From NCBI RefSeq assembly GCF_025837095.1, contig NZ_CP107551.1:620001-684000 (forward strand): DNA of 64,000 nt, in the 5' to 3' direction. A model generated the notes under the pieces. It was not told the origin of the DNA, did not search any database, and saw nothing but the letters and a program-made list of their open reading frames with translations. The translations under genes were made by a program, and so were the position numbers. Source of the DNA: Rhodococcus sp. Z13 (GTDB lineage: Bacteria > Actinomycetota > Actinomycetes > Mycobacteriales > Mycobacteriaceae). Shown one piece after another: positions 34,148 through 42,820 of this stretch; the first letter of the stretch is position 1, and each line of letters starts with the position of its first letter.

Positions 34148-36295
34148 ATGATCTCCTCGGACCTCACCCCTCCCGTCGCGAAGAAGGTGCCGTTCGAGCG
34201 CACCCACCACGGACACACCTTCGTCGACGAGTACGAATGGCTGCGTGACAAGAACGACCCCGAGGTCATCGCGTACCTCGAGGCCGAGAACGCGTACACC
34301 GAGGCGATGACGGAGCACCTCGCTCCGTTGCGGGAGGCGATCTTCGAGGAGATCAAGTCGCGGACCCAGGAGACCGACATGTCGGTCCCCACCCGCATGG
34401 GCGACTGGTGGTACTACGCCCGCACCGTCGAGGGCAAGCAGTACGCCATCCAGTGCCGCTGCCCGATCACCGACGCCGGGGACTGGACCCCGCCCACGGT
34501 CACCCCCGGCGTCGAGCTGCCGGGCGAGGAGATCCTGCTCGACGGCAACGCCGAGGCGGAAGGACACGAGTTCTTCTCCCTCGGTGCCTTCTCCATCAGC
34601 CACGACGGCAGACTGCTGGCGTACTCGACCGACGTCGTCGGCGACGAGCGCTACACCCTGCGGTTCAAGGACCTCACCACCGGCGAACTGCTGCCCGACG
34701 AGATCCCCGGCACCGCGCCCGGCGCCACCTGGGCGCTCGACCACAGCCACGTCTTCTACCAGACGGTCGACGAGTCCTGGCGGCCCGACACCGTCTGGCG
34801 GCACGAGCTCGGCACCCCCGTCGACCAGGACGTGAAGGTCTTCCACGAGCCCGACGAACGGTACTGGGTGGCGATCGGCTCGACCCGCAGCGAGAAGTAC
34901 CTCATGATCTGGGTCGGTTCCAAGATCACCTCCGAGGGCTGGGTGCTCGAGTCCGACAACCCCACCGGCGAGTTCCGTGTGATCCTGCCGCGCCGGGAAG
35001 GTGTGGAGTACAGCGCCGAGCACGCCGTCGTCGCCGGGGAGGACCGCTTCCTCATCCTGCACAACGACGTCGATCCGGAGACGGGGGAGAAGGCCGAGAA
35101 CTTCGTGCTCGCCGAGGCCCCCGTCGACGACCCCACGGCGCTGCGCACCCTCATCGGGCACCGCAAGGACGTCCGGCTCGAGGACGTCGACGCCTTCGAG
35201 GGCCACATCGTGCTCGGCTACCGGCGCGAGGCCCTCACCCGGCTCGCCGTGTGGCCGCTCACCGAGGACGGCTACGGCGACCTCGTCGAACTCGAATTCG
35301 ACGAGGAACTGTTCGCCGTGGGCCCCGGGGGCAACCCCGAGTGGATCCAGCCGACCCTGCGGCTCGGCTACACCTCCTTCATCACCCCGAGCCGCGTCTA
35401 CGACTACCGGGTGAGCACCGGCGAGCTGACCCTGCTCAAGTCGCAGCCCGTGCTCGGCGACTTCGATCCGTCGCTCTACGAGCAGCGCCGCGAGTGGGTC
35501 ACCGCCGAGGACGGCACGAGGATCCCGCTGTCGATCGTGGCCCGCAAGGGCGCCCCGGCGGACGCACCGACGCTGCTCTACGGTTACGGCTCCTACGAGG
35601 CCAGCATCGATCCGGCCTTCTCCGTCGCGCGGCTGTCGTTGCTCGACCGGGGCATGGTCTTCGCCGTCGCACACGTCCGCGGTGGCGGCGAGATGGGCCG
35701 GCACTGGTACGAGAACGGCAAGACGCTCACGAAGAAGAACACCTTCACCGACTTCGTGGCGTGCGCGCGGCACCTGATCGACACCGGCGCCACGAGCCAG
35801 GGCAAGCTCGTCGCCGACGGCGGCAGCGCCGGTGGTCTGCTCATGGGCGCGGTCGCGAACCTGGCGCCCGAGTTGTTCGCCGGCATCCTCGCGAACGTGC
35901 CGTTCGTCGATCCGCTGACCTCGATCCTCGACCCGTCGCTGCCGCTGACGGTGATCGAGTGGGACGAGTGGGGCAACCCCCTCGAGGACCCCGAGGTGTA
36001 CGAGTACATGCGGTCCTACAGCCCCTACGAGAACGTCGAGGCCAAGGACTATCCCGCGATCCTCGCGATCACGAGCATCAACGACACGCGCGTGCTCTAC
36101 GTCGAACCCGCCAAGTGGGTGGCCCGGCTGCGGGCGACGAAGACCGGCGATTCCCCGCTGCTGCTCAAGACGGAGATGAAGGCGGGCCACGGCGGTGTCT
36201 CGGGTCGCTACGAGAAGTGGCGCGAGGTCGCGTTCGAATTCGCCTGGGTGCTCGAGACTTCCGGCGCCTACCGCGCGGAGGCTCCCGCGCAGTAA
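34148..36295 (+). CDS. ptrB: Protease II / oligopeptidase B-like S9A peptidase
   Basis: A 715-residue serine peptidase with an N-terminal seven-bladed propeller and a C-terminal alpha/beta-hydrolase domain. The catalytic triad is probably Ser560 (DGGSAGGLL), Asp646 (INDTRVLYVEP) and His681 (AGHGGVSGR). VRGGGEMGRHWYENGKTLTKKNTFTDF is the strong S9A signature. It cleaves short peptides after basic residues in the cytoplasm. In M. tuberculosis the homologue is split into two frames; here it is intact. It is likely co-transcribed with purC. Confidence 0.96.
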   Translation: MISSDLTPPVAKKVPFERTHHGHTFVDEYEWLRDKNDPEVIAYLEAENAYTEAMTEHLAPLREAIFEEIKSRTQETDMSVPTRMGDWWYYARTVEGKQYAIQCRCPITDAGDWTPPTVTPGVELPGEEILLDGNAEAEGHEFFSLGAFSISHDGRLLAYSTDVVGDERYTLRFKDLTTGELLPDEIPGTAPGATWALDHSHVFYQTVDESWRPDTVWRHELGTPVDQDVKVFHEPDERYWVAIGSTRSEKYLMIWVGSKITSEGWVLESDNPTGEFRVILPRREGVEYSAEHAVVAGEDRFLILHNDVDPETGEKAENFVLAEAPVDDPTALRTLIGHRKDVRLEDVDAFEGHIVLGYRREALTRLAVWPLTEDGYGDLVELEFDEELFAVGPGGNPEWIQPTLRLGYTSFITPSRVYDYRVSTGELTLLKSQPVLGDFDPSLYEQRREWVTAEDGTRIPLSIVARKGAPADAPTLLYGYGSYEASIDPAFSVARLSLLDRGMVFAVAHVRGGGEMGRHWYENGKTLTKKNTFTDFVACARHLIDTGATSQGKLVADGGSAGGLLMGAVANLAPELFAGILANVPFVDPLTSILDPSLPLTVIEWDEWGNPLEDPEVYEYMRSYSPYENVEAKDYPAILAITSINDTRVLYVEPAKWVARLRATKTGDSPLLLKTEMKAGHGGVSGRYEKWREVAFEFAWVLETSGAYRAEAPAQ

Positions 36296-36329
36296 CCTGC
36301 ACCCCGAATCCGCGTGGAGGGAGGCGGCC

Positions 36330-36782
36330 GTGCGATCGCTCCGGCTCGAGACGGAGCTGCCCACCTCCGCGGAGCGGGTGTGGGAGGCGATGCTCTCTCC
36401 CGTCACCTTCCTGTACGTGGTCCGGGGTCTGATCGGGATGCCCGCGTTGGCCGGGCGTGCCACGCCGCTGCGGGAAGGCGAGAGCGGCGGTGGGTGGTTG
36501 TGGGTGTTCCACGTGATCCCGGCCTACCGCCACACGATCGAGATCGTCGAGGTCGATCCGGCGAGTCACACCATCCGCACCCGCGAACACGGTGGTGTGC
36601 TGCAGCAGTGGAACCACACCCTGCACGTCGAGCCCGCCGGGGAGGACCGGTGCCGGTACCGCGACGTCGTCGACATCGACGCCGGTCCGCTGACGCCCGT
36701 CGCGGTCGCCGTGGCCGGGGTGCTGTTCCGGTACCGGCAGCGGCGCTGGCACCGGCTCGTCCGCAAGCACTACCTGACCTGA
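36330..36782 (+). CDS. SRPBCC family (START/Bet v1-like) protein
   Basis: A 150-residue helix-grip protein with SLRLETELPTSAERVWEAMLSPVTFLYVVRG at the front and a long C-terminal helix (AVAVAGVLFRYRQRRWHRLVRKHYLT). Proteins of this fold bind hydrophobic ligands or act as simple cyclases/dehydratases. GTG 36330 follows GGAGGGAGG. It is 34 bases after ptrB on the same strand and convergent with a response regulator gene. The ligand is unknown. Confidence 0.82.
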   Translation: MRSLRLETELPTSAERVWEAMLSPVTFLYVVRGLIGMPALAGRATPLREGESGGGWLWVFHVIPAYRHTIEIVEVDPASHTIRTREHGGVLQQWNHTLHVEPAGEDRCRYRDVVDIDAGPLTPVAVAVAGVLFRYRQRRWHRLVRKHYLT

Positions 36783-36806
36783 CGGTCCGCATCCGCTCGC
36801 TTCTTC

Positions 36807-36840
36807 GTCATCCGCCGCAGCAATTGCCGCAGCGGATGAC
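36807..36840. terminator. Bidirectional terminator-like hairpin
   Basis: Nine-base arms GTCATCCGC (36807-36815) and GCGGATGAC (36832-36840) flank a 16-base loop that itself holds the palindrome GCAATTGC. It sits between the convergent SRPBCC and response regulator genes. Confidence 0.6.
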
Positions 36841-36867
36841 CGAACTCGTAGCGGATCGGCGACTTCC

Positions 36868-37560
36868 TCAGCGGCGCAGTTCGTATCGCACCCGGGGGCG
36901 GCCGGCCCGTCCGTATTCGGTGATGCGGGAGACGGCACCGTCGTCGGCCAGACGCTCGAGATACCGCCAGGCCGTCACACGGGAAACGCCCACCGTAGCA
37001 CCCACTTCCGCGGCGGATCTCGGGGCGTCCGCCTCGCGCAGACATCCCACGACACGATCGAGGGTGTCGGGGGAGATGCCCTTCGGTGTGGTGGTCCGCG
37101 ACCCGGTGGTGCGCAACGCTGCCATCGCGCGGTCGATGTCGTGCTGCCCGCCGGCGGTCTCCGCGTCGCGCAGTGCGGTGCGGTAGGCGACGTACTGATC
37201 GAGCTTGTCGCGCAGGCCCGCGAAGGTGAACGGCTTGAGCAGGTACAGCACCACACCGCGCGACACTGCGGTGCGCACGACCTCCAGGTCGCGGTTCGAC
37301 GTGACGGCGATGATGTCGGGGGTCGGGGTGCGCGCGCTCAGCCGGGCCGCGACCTCGAGGCCGTTGGTGTCGGGCAACCCGATATCGAGCAGCACCAGAT
37401 CCACCGGTTGCCCGGACCGTGCGGCCGACGCGACCGCCCGCAACGCCTCGTCGCCGGTACCGGCGACACCCACCACCTCGAAATCGTCCATCCTGCCGAC
37501 GTATTCGCGGTGCGCGTCGGCGATGAGCGGTTCGTCCTCGACGATCAGCACCCGGATCAC
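36868..37560 (-). CDS. CitB/DcuR-type response regulator
   Basis: A 230-residue response regulator. The receiver domain has the acidic pair in VLIVEDEPLIADAH, the phospho-Asp in DLVLLDIGLPDTNG, and Lys in LLKPFTFAGL. The output domain ends in a winged helix-turn-helix (RSAAEVGATVGVSRVTAWRYLERLADDGAVSRITEYGRAGRPRVRYEL) typical of the CitB family. GTG 37560 overlaps the kinase stop (GTGA). It probably activates the divergent dctA gene when a dicarboxylate is present. Confidence 0.93.
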   Translation of the reverse strand: MIRVLIVEDEPLIADAHREYVGRMDDFEVVGVAGTGDEALRAVASAARSGQPVDLVLLDIGLPDTNGLEVAARLSARTPTPDIIAVTSNRDLEVVRTAVSRGVVLYLLKPFTFAGLRDKLDQYVAYRTALRDAETAGGQHDIDRAMAALRTTGSRTTTPKGISPDTLDRVVGCLREADAPRSAAEVGATVGVSRVTAWRYLERLADDGAVSRITEYGRAGRPRVRYELRR

Positions 37561-39134
37561 GTCTCGTCCCCGATCGGGATCTCGGCAATCACCATCGCCC
37601 CCAGGGACGGTTCGGTGCGCAGCACACCACCGTGACGGGCGACCACCTGCGCGACGAGGGCGAGCCCGAGGCCGCGCTGCTCGGACTTGGTGGAGTAGCC
37701 GCGCTGCATCGCCCGGGCGAGCACCTCCGGCGACATGCCGGGGCCGCTGTCGGCGACTTCGACGATCATCGTCGAATCCTCTTGCCGGACGGTGACTTCC
37801 ACCCACGGTTCGTCGGCGTCGTGGGCAGCGTCGATCGCGTTGTCGATCAGGTTGCCCACCAGGGTGACGAGATCCCCGGCCGGGATCGGCACCGGTCCGA
37901 GCGCCGTGTCGTCGGTGACCGTCAGCTCCACGCCGTGTTCGGCGGCCTCGTCGACCTTCCCGAGCAGCAGTGCCGACAGGGCGGGTTCGTGGACGGCGGT
38001 CGTGAGCCGGTCGATGAGGTTCTGGGAGACGGCGAGTTCCCGCGTCGCGAAGGCCACCGCCTCCTCCTGACGACCGAGCTCGACCATCGTGACGATGGTG
38101 TGCAGGCGGTTCGCCGACTCGTGCGCCTGCGCCCGCAGCGCCTCGGCGAAACCGCGAACCGAATCGAGTTCGCCCAGGACACTGCGCAACTCGGTGTGGT
38201 CGCGGAGCGTGACGACGGTGCCGATCCGGCGATCGTTCCAGGTCACCGCGTCGCTGTTGACGACGAGCACCCGGTCGCGCGTCAGGTGCACCTCGTCGCG
38301 GGCCTCCCCACCGGTCGCGAGGTCGCGCAGCGTCTCCGGCAGGGTGTCGAACGGAACGGGGCCGGCCGGAGGGAGGCCGAGCAGGCGGCGGGCCTCGTCG
38401 TTGACGACATCGACCCGGGGGGAGTCGTCCGGTCCGCCGAACACCAGCAGACCCTCACCGATCGAGTGCAGGACCGCGTCGTGGTGCTCGTACATGCGCC
38501 GCAGCTGATCGGGATTCAGCCCGAGCGTCTGTCGGCGCAACCTCCGGGAAACCAGATAGGCGCCGACCGCCGACACCGCGAGTCCCACGGCGACGATCCC
38601 CACGATCCCCGGCACGCCGCGCAGGAAGTTCTCGGCGATGCGCTGGCGGGTCACCCCCACCGACACGAATCCGACGAGATCGCCGTCGTCGGCGTACACC
38701 GGCGCGACCGTGCGGATCGACGGGCCGAGGCTGCCGGTGTACGTCTCGCTGTACGGCTGCCCGGAACGGGCCGGCTCGACGTGACCGGTGTAGGGCAGGC
38801 CGATCTGCTCGACGACCGGATGCGTCACACGGATGCCCGCGGGATCGACGATCACCACGAAATCCGTGCCGGTCGCCTCGCGGATCTCCTCGGCGCGCTC
38901 CTGGAGCGCGGCGGTCGGATCGGGGGAGTCCAGCCCCTCGGAGATCTCCGGGAACTGCGCCGTGGTCACTGCGATCTCGGTCACCGCCCGGCGGGTCGCG
39001 TCGTCGGCGTCGCGGCGCTCGTCGACGGCGAACAGCACACCAGCCACCACCGCGACCACGGTGAACACCACCAGCTGGAGGATCAGCAGCCGGCCCGCCA
39101 CGCTCATGGGCTGCCGCCCCTCGCGACGTCTCAC
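37557..39134 (-). CDS. CitA/DcuS-type sensor histidine kinase
   Basis: A 525-residue membrane kinase. There is one membrane helix near residues 18-40, a periplasmic PDC/Cache-type sensor with DFVVIVDPAGIRVTHP and PYSETYTGSLGPSIRTVAPVY, a second helix near residues 175-200, a PAS domain, a short dimer segment with the His in AQAHESANRLHTIVTM, and a C-terminal ATPase (NLIDNAIDAAHDAD, DSGPGM, RGLGLALV). This architecture senses citrate or C4-dicarboxylates outside the cell. GTG 39134 follows GGGGAGGTGA, and an ATG 9 codons later is also possible. Confidence 0.94.
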   Translation of the reverse strand: MRRREGRQPMSVAGRLLILQLVVFTVVAVVAGVLFAVDERRDADDATRRAVTEIAVTTAQFPEISEGLDSPDPTAALQERAEEIREATGTDFVVIVDPAGIRVTHPVVEQIGLPYTGHVEPARSGQPYSETYTGSLGPSIRTVAPVYADDGDLVGFVSVGVTRQRIAENFLRGVPGIVGIVAVGLAVSAVGAYLVSRRLRRQTLGLNPDQLRRMYEHHDAVLHSIGEGLLVFGGPDDSPRVDVVNDEARRLLGLPPAGPVPFDTLPETLRDLATGGEARDEVHLTRDRVLVVNSDAVTWNDRRIGTVVTLRDHTELRSVLGELDSVRGFAEALRAQAHESANRLHTIVTMVELGRQEEAVAFATRELAVSQNLIDRLTTAVHEPALSALLLGKVDEAAEHGVELTVTDDTALGPVPIPAGDLVTLVGNLIDNAIDAAHDADEPWVEVTVRQEDSTMIVEVADSGPGMSPEVLARAMQRGYSTKSEQRGLGLALVAQVVARHGGVLRTEPSLGAMVIAEIPIGDET

Positions 39135-39148
39135 CCGGTCACCTCCCC

Positions 39149-39165
39149 GTGAACACTATGTACAC
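39149..39165. promoter_or_regulatory. Possible response-regulator site upstream of dctA
   Basis: GTGAACA-CTA-TGTACAC is a 7-3-7 inverted repeat with one mismatch. It lies in the 129-base divergent region between the kinase and dctA, 98 bases before the dctA ATG. It is a candidate binding site for the CitB-type regulator, by position only. Confidence 0.35.
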
Positions 39166-39263
39166 AAACTTCCTCGGCAGGGTGTTTCCCTACAACCATC
39201 TCGGGTAGGTGGAAGTGACACCGGTCACCACCGCACACGACATCCGTGATCGAAGGGCACCCC

Positions 39264-40625
39264 ATGAGCACCACGACTCGAGGCGGCGTGAAACGCCGTG
39301 ACCGTACCCACTGGCTGTACGTCGGCGTCATCGTGGCCGTCGTCGCCGGCATCGCCCTGGGGTGGGTCGCCCCGGAGGCCGGCAAATCCGTGGGATTCCT
39401 GGGCACGATGTTCGTCGATCTCATCAAGATGATGATCAGTCCGGTCATCTTCTGCACCATCGTGCTCGGTATCGGGTCGGTGCGCGCGGCGGCCAGCGTC
39501 GGCCGGATCGGTGGTCTGGCGCTCCTCTACTTCGTGGGTATGTCCACGGTGGCGCTCGCGATCGGCCTCGGTGTCGGCAACCTGCTCGATCCCGGGACGG
39601 GGCTGTCCCTGAGTCCCGATACGGCCGGTTCGGGCGCCGAGCTCGCGGAGAAGGCCCATGCCGCCGGCGGCACCGTCGACTTCATCGCCTCGATCATCCC
39701 CACCTCGTTGCTGTCCGCCCTCACCGAGGGCAGCGTCCTGCAGACCCTCTTCGTGGCGCTGCTCGTCGGGTTCGCCCTGCAGGGCATCGGCAAGTCCGGT
39801 GAGCCGGTCCTCCGCGGCATCGGCCACCTGCAGAAGCTCGTCTTCCGGATCCTGACGATGATCCTGTGGCTGGCCCCCATCGGCGCGTTCGGTGCCATGG
39901 CCAACGTCGTCGGCCAGACCGGCCTGAGTGCGGTCCTGCAGCTCGGCGTGCTGATGATCGCCTTCTATCTCACCTGCATCGTGTTCGTCTTCGGTGTGCT
40001 CGGCTCGCTGCTGCGTCTGGTCGCGGGTGTCTCGGTGTTCAAGCTGGTGAAGTACCTGGCGCGCGAGTACCTGCTGATCTTCGCGACCTCGTCGTCGGAG
40101 TCCGCGCTGCCGCGCCTCATCGCGAAGATGGAGCATCTCGGGGTCCAGCGCACGACGGTCGGTGTCGTCGTGCCCACCGGCTACTCGTTCAACCTCGACG
40201 GTACCGCCATCTACCTGACGATGGCCGCGCTGTTCGTGTCCGACGCGATGGGCAGCCCGCTGAACATGGGCGAGCAGCTGTCGCTGCTGGTGTTCATGAT
40301 CGTCGCCTCGAAGGGCGCCGCGGGGGTCACAGGCGCCGGCCTGGCGACGCTGGCGGGCGGTCTGCAGAGCCACCGCCCCGACCTGCTCGACGGTGTCGGC
40401 CTGATCGTCGGCGTCGACCGGTTCATGTCCGAGGCCCGCGCCGTCACCAACTTCTCCGGCAACGCCATCGCGACCCTGCTCGTCGGCACCTGGACGAAGT
40501 CGGTGGACCGCGAGCGCGTCGACGAGGTGCTCGGCGGGCGGCTGCCCTTCGACGAGAGCATGATGCTCGACGACCATCCGGTTCCCGAGCGCGAGCCCGC
40601 GAGCCTGGAGAAGGTCCCCGTCTGA
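39264..40625 (+). CDS. dctA: DctA-type C4-dicarboxylate:cation symporter
   Basis: A 453-residue member of the DAACS/SLC1 family. It shows FVDLIKMMISPVIFCTIVLGIGSV, the serine-rich hairpin FATSSSESALPRL (HP1), VPTGYSFNLDGTAIYLTMAALF (the NMDGT-type cation site), and FMIVASKGAAGVTGAGLATLAGGL (HP2). It imports succinate, fumarate or malate with protons or sodium. ATG 39264 follows GAAGGG. Its divergent two-component system is the usual regulator of such transporters. A strong hairpin follows the stop. Confidence 0.95.
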   Translation: MSTTTRGGVKRRDRTHWLYVGVIVAVVAGIALGWVAPEAGKSVGFLGTMFVDLIKMMISPVIFCTIVLGIGSVRAAASVGRIGGLALLYFVGMSTVALAIGLGVGNLLDPGTGLSLSPDTAGSGAELAEKAHAAGGTVDFIASIIPTSLLSALTEGSVLQTLFVALLVGFALQGIGKSGEPVLRGIGHLQKLVFRILTMILWLAPIGAFGAMANVVGQTGLSAVLQLGVLMIAFYLTCIVFVFGVLGSLLRLVAGVSVFKLVKYLAREYLLIFATSSSESALPRLIAKMEHLGVQRTTVGVVVPTGYSFNLDGTAIYLTMAALFVSDAMGSPLNMGEQLSLLVFMIVASKGAAGVTGAGLATLAGGLQSHRPDLLDGVGLIVGVDRFMSEARAVTNFSGNAIATLLVGTWTKSVDRERVDEVLGGRLPFDESMMLDDHPVPEREPASLEKVPV

Positions 40626-40646
40626 CTCCGGGCCATCCGCTACGAC

Positions 40647-40688
40647 AACGACTGTCCGCTACGGAAATGTCCGTAGCGGACAGTCGTT
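40647..40688. terminator. 19-bp perfect hairpin after dctA, with outer repeats
   Basis: Arms 40647-40665 and 40670-40688 are perfectly complementary over 19 bases (AACGACTGTCCGCTACGGA) with a 4-base loop, then TTTCTGT, so it is a good terminator for dctA. The core CCGCTACG also occurs upstream at 40636-40643, and an inverted GTAGC lies downstream at 40692-40696. The site lies 104-145 bases before the iclR start, so it may double as a regulator binding site. Confidence 0.75.
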
Positions 40689-40791
40689 TCTGTAGCAGAT
40701 CTGCGAAGGACGAGGCGTGTGCTAGCTTCTCGTCGAAGCGGGGGAGCTCGATGTCCCGGAGGTCCGCGGATGCCGTGGAAGGAAGTGCCTC

Positions 40792-41646
40792 GTGACCAGT
40801 GGTGAGCCCCAGGCCCCACCCGTCAATGTGAAGCCGAGTATCGCGGTGGGCCGCGCGCTCTCGCTCATCGACGCCTTCCTCGACGCGGGCCACACCATGA
40901 GTCTGACCGAACTCGCCCAGCGCACCTCGCTGCCGAAGTCCACGGCCTTCCGCATCCTCGGTCAGTTGACCGCCAGCGGCCACGTGATCCGCAACGGCAA
41001 CCAGTACCGGCTCGGCATCAAGATGTTCGAACTGGGCAGCCATTTCGTCCACGGCCGCCCCGGTGGGCTCAAGGACGTCGCGACACCGCTGCTCGGCGAC
41101 CTGTTCCTGCAGTTCGGAACGTCGGTGGGGTTGTCCGTGCTCGACGGTTGGGACGTCGTCCTCATCGCGGAGCTCACCAGTTCGCGCACCCGCGTCGCCA
41201 CTCCCGTCGTCGGCGGGCGGGCACCGGCACTGAGCACCGCCTCGGGCAAGGCGATCATCGCCTTCCTCGACGACGGGACCCGCAACCGCGCGATCGCCCA
41301 CCACGTCCGGCACGTCCGCACCTCGAGTCACACGGTCCGGCATGCCGGGGTGCTCCGCTCCCAGCTCGACGAGGTGCAGGAGCAGGGCTGTTCCTTCGCC
41401 CACGACGAACTGAAGGTGGGGACCAGCGCGGTGGCGTCACCGGTGCTCGTCGGAGGGCGTCCGATCGCGGCGGTGAGCCTCTCGGCCGCCACCGGCCGCC
41501 TCGATCGGGCCGGGATCGAAGCGGCGGTGCTGCGCACCTCCCGGCAGATCGCCGCGGAGTTCGTCCGGGCCCGCGGGCTCGCCGAGGACGACGGGGCCTC
41601 CGGGCAGCCCTGGGACATCGAGGACGAGTTCGACCGGATCTCCTGA
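40792..41646 (+). CDS. IclR family transcriptional regulator
   Basis: A 284-residue regulator. The N-terminal helix-turn-helix is MSLTELAQRTSLPKSTAFRILGQLTASGHVIRNGNQYRLG. The C-terminal effector domain includes VATPLLGDLFLQFGTSVGLSVLDGWDVVLIAELTS and GRAPALSTASGKAIIAFL. GTG 40792 follows GGAAGG. No obvious catabolic operon is attached; the flanks are dctA upstream and an SRPBCC gene 67 bases downstream. Effector and targets are unknown. Confidence 0.92.
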   Translation: MTSGEPQAPPVNVKPSIAVGRALSLIDAFLDAGHTMSLTELAQRTSLPKSTAFRILGQLTASGHVIRNGNQYRLGIKMFELGSHFVHGRPGGLKDVATPLLGDLFLQFGTSVGLSVLDGWDVVLIAELTSSRTRVATPVVGGRAPALSTASGKAIIAFLDDGTRNRAIAHHVRHVRTSSHTVRHAGVLRSQLDEVQEQGCSFAHDELKVGTSAVASPVLVGGRPIAAVSLSAATGRLDRAGIEAAVLRTSRQIAAEFVRARGLAEDDGASGQPWDIEDEFDRIS

Positions 41647-41713
41647 ACGAAGCGTTCCTGTCGGACCTGTGGGGCATAGTTCCGGAAGGAACCGAGCCGC
41701 CGGAGGGATCGTC

Positions 41714-42286
41714 GTGAACACCCGAGCCCGATTCGTCGACGTCGACGGACGCCCCGCGATCCAGTTCGAGAAGCAGTGCCCGCACCAGCCCGAGCGGCTG
41801 TGGCGCGCCCTGACCGACCCGGCCGATCTCGCGCGCTGGTTCCCCTGCCGCGTCGACATCGAACCACGTGAGGACGGCACGGTCACCTTCACCGACGAAC
41901 CGGGCGCCGAACCCACCACCGGCACGGTGCTGGCGTGCGAACCGGCGCAGCGTCTCGCCTACACCTGGGAGGGCGACGAACTGTGGTTCACGCTGAGCCC
42001 GTCGGGGCAGGGCAGTGTGCTGGTGTTCGCCAACGTCCTCGGCGACCGGGAGACCGCTGCGATGGTCGCCGCCGGGTGGACGACCTGCCTCGACGAGCTC
42101 GACGCACTGCTGGCGGGTGGGAACCCCCGGATCCCGAAGGGTGCGGGGAGGGAGCCGATCGAGGAATACATCGCGGCGATGCCCGAGTGGAAGCACGACA
42201 TCGGCCGGCGCCTCGACGAGCTCGACGAGGAGCGGTTCCGCAGCCGGGTGCGGCGGGCCGCCGCATTGCCCGGTGAGAAGATGTAG
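41714..42286 (+). CDS. SRPBCC (AHSA1-like) domain protein
   Basis: A 190-residue helix-grip protein with QCPHQPERLWRALTDPADLARWFPCRVDIEPREDGTVTFTD, typical of Aha1/START-like proteins. The barrel continues with RLAYTWEGDELWFTLSPSGQGSVLVF, and a long helix begins MVAAGWTTCLDELDALLAG. Such proteins bind small hydrophobic ligands. GTG 41714 follows GGAGGGA; the frame is open upstream to 41669, but that start lacks support. Its function here is unknown. Confidence 0.85.
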   Translation: MNTRARFVDVDGRPAIQFEKQCPHQPERLWRALTDPADLARWFPCRVDIEPREDGTVTFTDEPGAEPTTGTVLACEPAQRLAYTWEGDELWFTLSPSGQGSVLVFANVLGDRETAAMVAAGWTTCLDELDALLAGGNPRIPKGAGREPIEEYIAAMPEWKHDIGRRLDELDEERFRSRVRRAAALPGEKM

Positions 42287-42320
42287 CCGCCGGGAATCGG
42301 CCACGGGCTAGGTTGGAGAC

Positions 42321-42815
42321 ATGACCACGTCTCTCCACGACATTCCGATCAACACCCTCTCGGGTGAACCGACGACCCTCGGCGCGTACGCGGGCCACGC
42401 GATCCTGCTCGTCAACGTCGCATCCAAGTGCGGGCTGACCCCGCAGTACACGGCGCTCGAACAGCTCGCGCAGGACTACCGCGACCGCGGCCTGTTCGTC
42501 GTGGGCGTGCCGTGCAACCAGTTCATGGGCCAGGAGCCGGGCACGCCGGAGGAGATCCAGGAGTTCTGCTCCACCACCTACGGGGTCACCTTCCCGCTGC
42601 TGGAGAAGATCGAGGTCAACGGCGAGAACCGGCACCCGCTCTACGCGGAGCTCACCAAGCACCCCGACGCCTCCGGTGAGGCCGGCGACATCCAGTGGAA
42701 CTTCGAGAAGTTCCTCATCGCCCCCGACGGCACGGTCACCGCGCGGTTCCGTCCCCGCACGGAACCCGATGCGCCCGAGGTCCTCGACGCCCTCGAAGAG
42801 ATCCTGCCGGCCTGA
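42321..42815 (+). CDS. Glutathione peroxidase-family thiol peroxidase
   Basis: A 164-residue peroxidase. The peroxidatic Cys is in NVASKCGLTPQYTALEQL, followed by the family motif VVGVPCNQFMGQEPGTPEEIQEFC and the Trp/Asn of IQWNFEKFLI. Actinobacteria lack glutathione, so reduction is probably by thioredoxin or mycothiol. The second Cys in VPCNQF is conserved in thioredoxin-dependent members. The start is ATG 42321. The BluB gene starts 5 bases after its stop. Confidence 0.93.
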   Translation: MTTSLHDIPINTLSGEPTTLGAYAGHAILLVNVASKCGLTPQYTALEQLAQDYRDRGLFVVGVPCNQFMGQEPGTPEEIQEFCSTTYGVTFPLLEKIEVNGENRHPLYAELTKHPDASGEAGDIQWNFEKFLIAPDGTVTARFRPRTEPDAPEVLDALEEILPA

Positions 42816-42820
42816 TCGAC

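Noticed and set aside
33263-36463. Open frame of over 1000 codons antisense to purC and ptrB
   Set aside because: purC and ptrB are complete, conserved genes. The antisense product has no recognisable domain and has the composition of a shadow frame.
42287-42820. Cobalamin riboswitch controlling bluB
   Set aside because: bluB starts 5 bases after the peroxidase gene, and there is no space or B12-box-like sequence.
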